Assembly: GCF_039542385.1 (NCBI RefSeq)
Contig: NZ_BAABIA010000006.1
Coordinates: 171,265-235,264 of the forward strand
DNA: 64,000 nucleotides
From: Prosthecobacter algae
GTDB lineage: Bacteria; Verrucomicrobiota; Verrucomicrobiia; Verrucomicrobiales; Verrucomicrobiaceae
Reading direction: 5' to 3'
Shown: piece by piece, positions 62,854 to 64,000 of the stretch
Numbering within the stretch: the stretch's first letter is position 1
Layout of the letters: every line of letters starts with the position of its first letter
Position numbers and translations under genes: made by a program
The notes under the pieces: generated by a model
Database searches by the model: none
Told to the model about the DNA's origin: nothing
What the model saw: only the letters and a program-made list of their open reading frames with translations

Positions 62854-64000
62854 TCATTCACCCAGCAGGGCGAGGCGGCGGGCTTTCCAGTAGGTGGCGA
62901 GGTGGTAGAGGATGCCGCAACTGGAATTGTGCAGGTAGTCGGTTTCCTGGATCATTTTTTGCAGGGCGGTTTTTTGCTCGGCAGAAAGGGTTTCAGGCTT
63001 GCTCATGAGCAGGACGAGGGCGGATTCGCCAGCTTCGCGGGTGAGGTGCCAGATCTCGCGGTATGCGCCCCACTGGGGGACCTGGTAGCCCTTTTGGTCC
63101 TTCCACACGGCGACCTTGCGCCAGTCCGGGCCCAGCATGCGCATCTCTTCGGGGCTTTTGGTGGCGATCTTTCCAGCGACCCAGGTGAAGCGCTTGAGGG
63201 CCAACTCGCTGACGTGGGCGATGCGCGCATGGAGGGTTGCTTTGAGAGCGGCCTCGGGCTCCAAATCATGCAGCAGCTCCAGCGAGCACTGCATTTGCAG
63301 AAAGGCGTAGGCGGGCTTGTGGGGATCGGGCGAGGCGGATTGCGCGGTGGCCTCGACCACATACTGTCGCCACATTTTGCGGTAGCGTTCATCGCGGGTC
63401 ACGTCCCAGGCGGCGGCGTAGATCATGGGCAGGCGGGCGGCCTCATGAGCCTGGACATTCCACATGCGGCAGATGCCGAGCGGACAGCGTGTGCCATCGG
63501 CACGGCAAAAGTCATAGTCGTTTTCAGGCGTGACGAATTCGATCATCCGCTCGGCCACATCGGCCAGGATGGTGCGGATTTGCTGGCGAGTGAGATCGGT
63601 GGAGAGCGGGCTGTGATAATACTGCCACAGGCCGTGGACGAAGTGGGTGACCTGATCCCGTGAGGAATTGATATAAACGCCCGTGCCATCCTGGGGGCAG
63701 ACATTGCGAGCGACGAAACCACGCACGCCATGCACGGTGACGCAGCGGCGGAGGCCAGCAAAGGCGCTGGCCGCACGGTCGCGCAGTTGCTCGTCACCGG
63801 TCACGGCAAAACGATCACAAAGGATGCTGAGCATGGCCCCGCCCAGGATCGCGCCATCCTCCATGCCGGTGCCGTAACCGCAGGGGTTGGGGTACTGGCG
63901 TTTCACCTCATCCGCCGTTGGGAGATGGGCCTGCTCCTTGCCCTTTTCATAGCTGCTGAGGTAGTCGGCAAAGGTCTGTACTTTGTCGAGGTAAAAGCGA
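62854..64000 (-). CDS. Partial: probable alpha/alpha-barrel glycosidase-like protein
   Basis: C-terminal part of a gene that continues beyond the right window edge. It is open over 382 codons. It has helical-repeat composition with GYGTGMEDGAILGGAMLSILCDRF, THFVHGLWQYYHSPLS, ICRMWNVQAHEAARLPMIYAAAWDV and LMSKPETLSAEQ. This resembles (alpha/alpha)6-barrel carbohydrate-active or unsaturated-glucuronyl-hydrolase-like proteins, but I cannot assign a family. Its stop is 27 bp from the inferred GNAT stop, convergent. Confidence 0.65.
   Translation of the reverse strand, partial: RFYLDKVQTFADYLSSYEKGKEQAHLPTADEVKRQYPNPCGYGTGMEDGAILGGAMLSILCDRFAVTGDEQLRDRAASAFAGLRRCVTVHGVRGFVARNVCPQDGTGVYINSSRDQVTHFVHGLWQYYHSPLSTDLTRQQIRTILADVAERMIEFVTPENDYDFCRADGTRCPLGICRMWNVQAHEAARLPMIYAAAWDVTRDERYRKMWRQYVVEATAQSASPDPHKPAYAFLQMQCSLELLHDLEPEAALKATLHARIAHVSELALKRFTWVAGKIATKSPEEMRMLGPDWRKVAVWKDQKGYQVPQWGAYREIWHLTREAGESALVLLMSKPETLSAEQKTALQKMIQETDYLHNSSCGILYHLATYWKARRLALLGE

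Noticed and set aside
62828..63663. C-terminal extension of the GNAT frame
   Set aside because: Runs antisense through the partial barrel protein and has no acetyltransferase similarity. Explained by the one-base shift at 62808-62812.

Overview
The window looks like chromosomal DNA of a GC-rich Verrucomicrobiota bacterium, probably near Prosthecobacter/Verrucomicrobium. This is inferred from gene content: a planctomycete/verrucomicrobial-type ECF sigma factor, a TIGR02597-like secreted protein, PL6 and acetyl-xylan-esterase-like enzymes, a MoxR/DUF58/BatA cluster, and many dispersed palindromic repeats. No rRNA is present to confirm it.

Layout. 1-3.0 kb: the phospholipid pair plsC-cdsA on the minus strand, divergent from carA, which ends at a strong terminator. 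3.1-7.6 kb: secreted polysaccharide-active proteins (esterase-like, PL6 lyase) and an EF-hand/Gly-Pro-rich protein. 7.7-13.2 kb: xseA with a membrane metalloprotease, a large zinc-ribbon/proline-rich membrane protein, and a ThiF-family enzyme. 13.2-19.4 kb: a long imperfect palindrome before araB, then an ECF sigma factor, a DUF4112 protein, fabV and a NAT-like protein.

19.4-27.2 kb: a type I restriction-modification locus on the minus strand, in transcription order hsdM, rhuM-like, hsdS, GxxExxY, hsdR. Two tandem-repeat blocks flank the GxxExxY gene. The start codons of both GxxExxY and hsdR lie in repeat sequence. 27.9-31.3 kb: a radical SAM protein overlapping a chorismate-lyase-like gene, then a lipoate-ligase-like protein, a GGCT and a VOC protein. 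31.7-37.3 kb: a TetR regulator and a five-gene cupin/ABC permease/ATPase/HlyD/OMF efflux operon, with matching TTGAC-N5-GTCA operators at both promoters. 37.4-43.3 kb: a giant secreted Kelch/Calx-beta protein and a TIGR02597-like protein.

43.6-48.8 kb: a moxR-DUF58-BatA operon interrupted by a four-helix-bundle (23S IVS-type) gene bounded by inverted repeats. 48.8-51.1 kb: a gene-free repeat block with two 274-bp units and five copies of a 356-bp-period unit rich in palindromes. 51.1-61.3 kb: an S41 protease, an MBL hydrolase, a TrhO-RluA fusion, glucuronate isomerase, a lipoprotein aminopeptidase, a parvulin and a conserved protein of unknown role. 61.4-64 kb: tRNA-Ser(GCU) whose 3' end is duplicated 610 bp downstream (att-like), a GNAT gene with an apparent 3' frameshift, and a partial alpha/alpha-barrel-like protein running off the window.

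Most operons are ordinary housekeeping or polysaccharide-degrading genes. The unusual signal lies in the repeats: several families sit at gene boundaries, two of them bracket small passenger genes inside otherwise coherent operons, and one supplies start codons.
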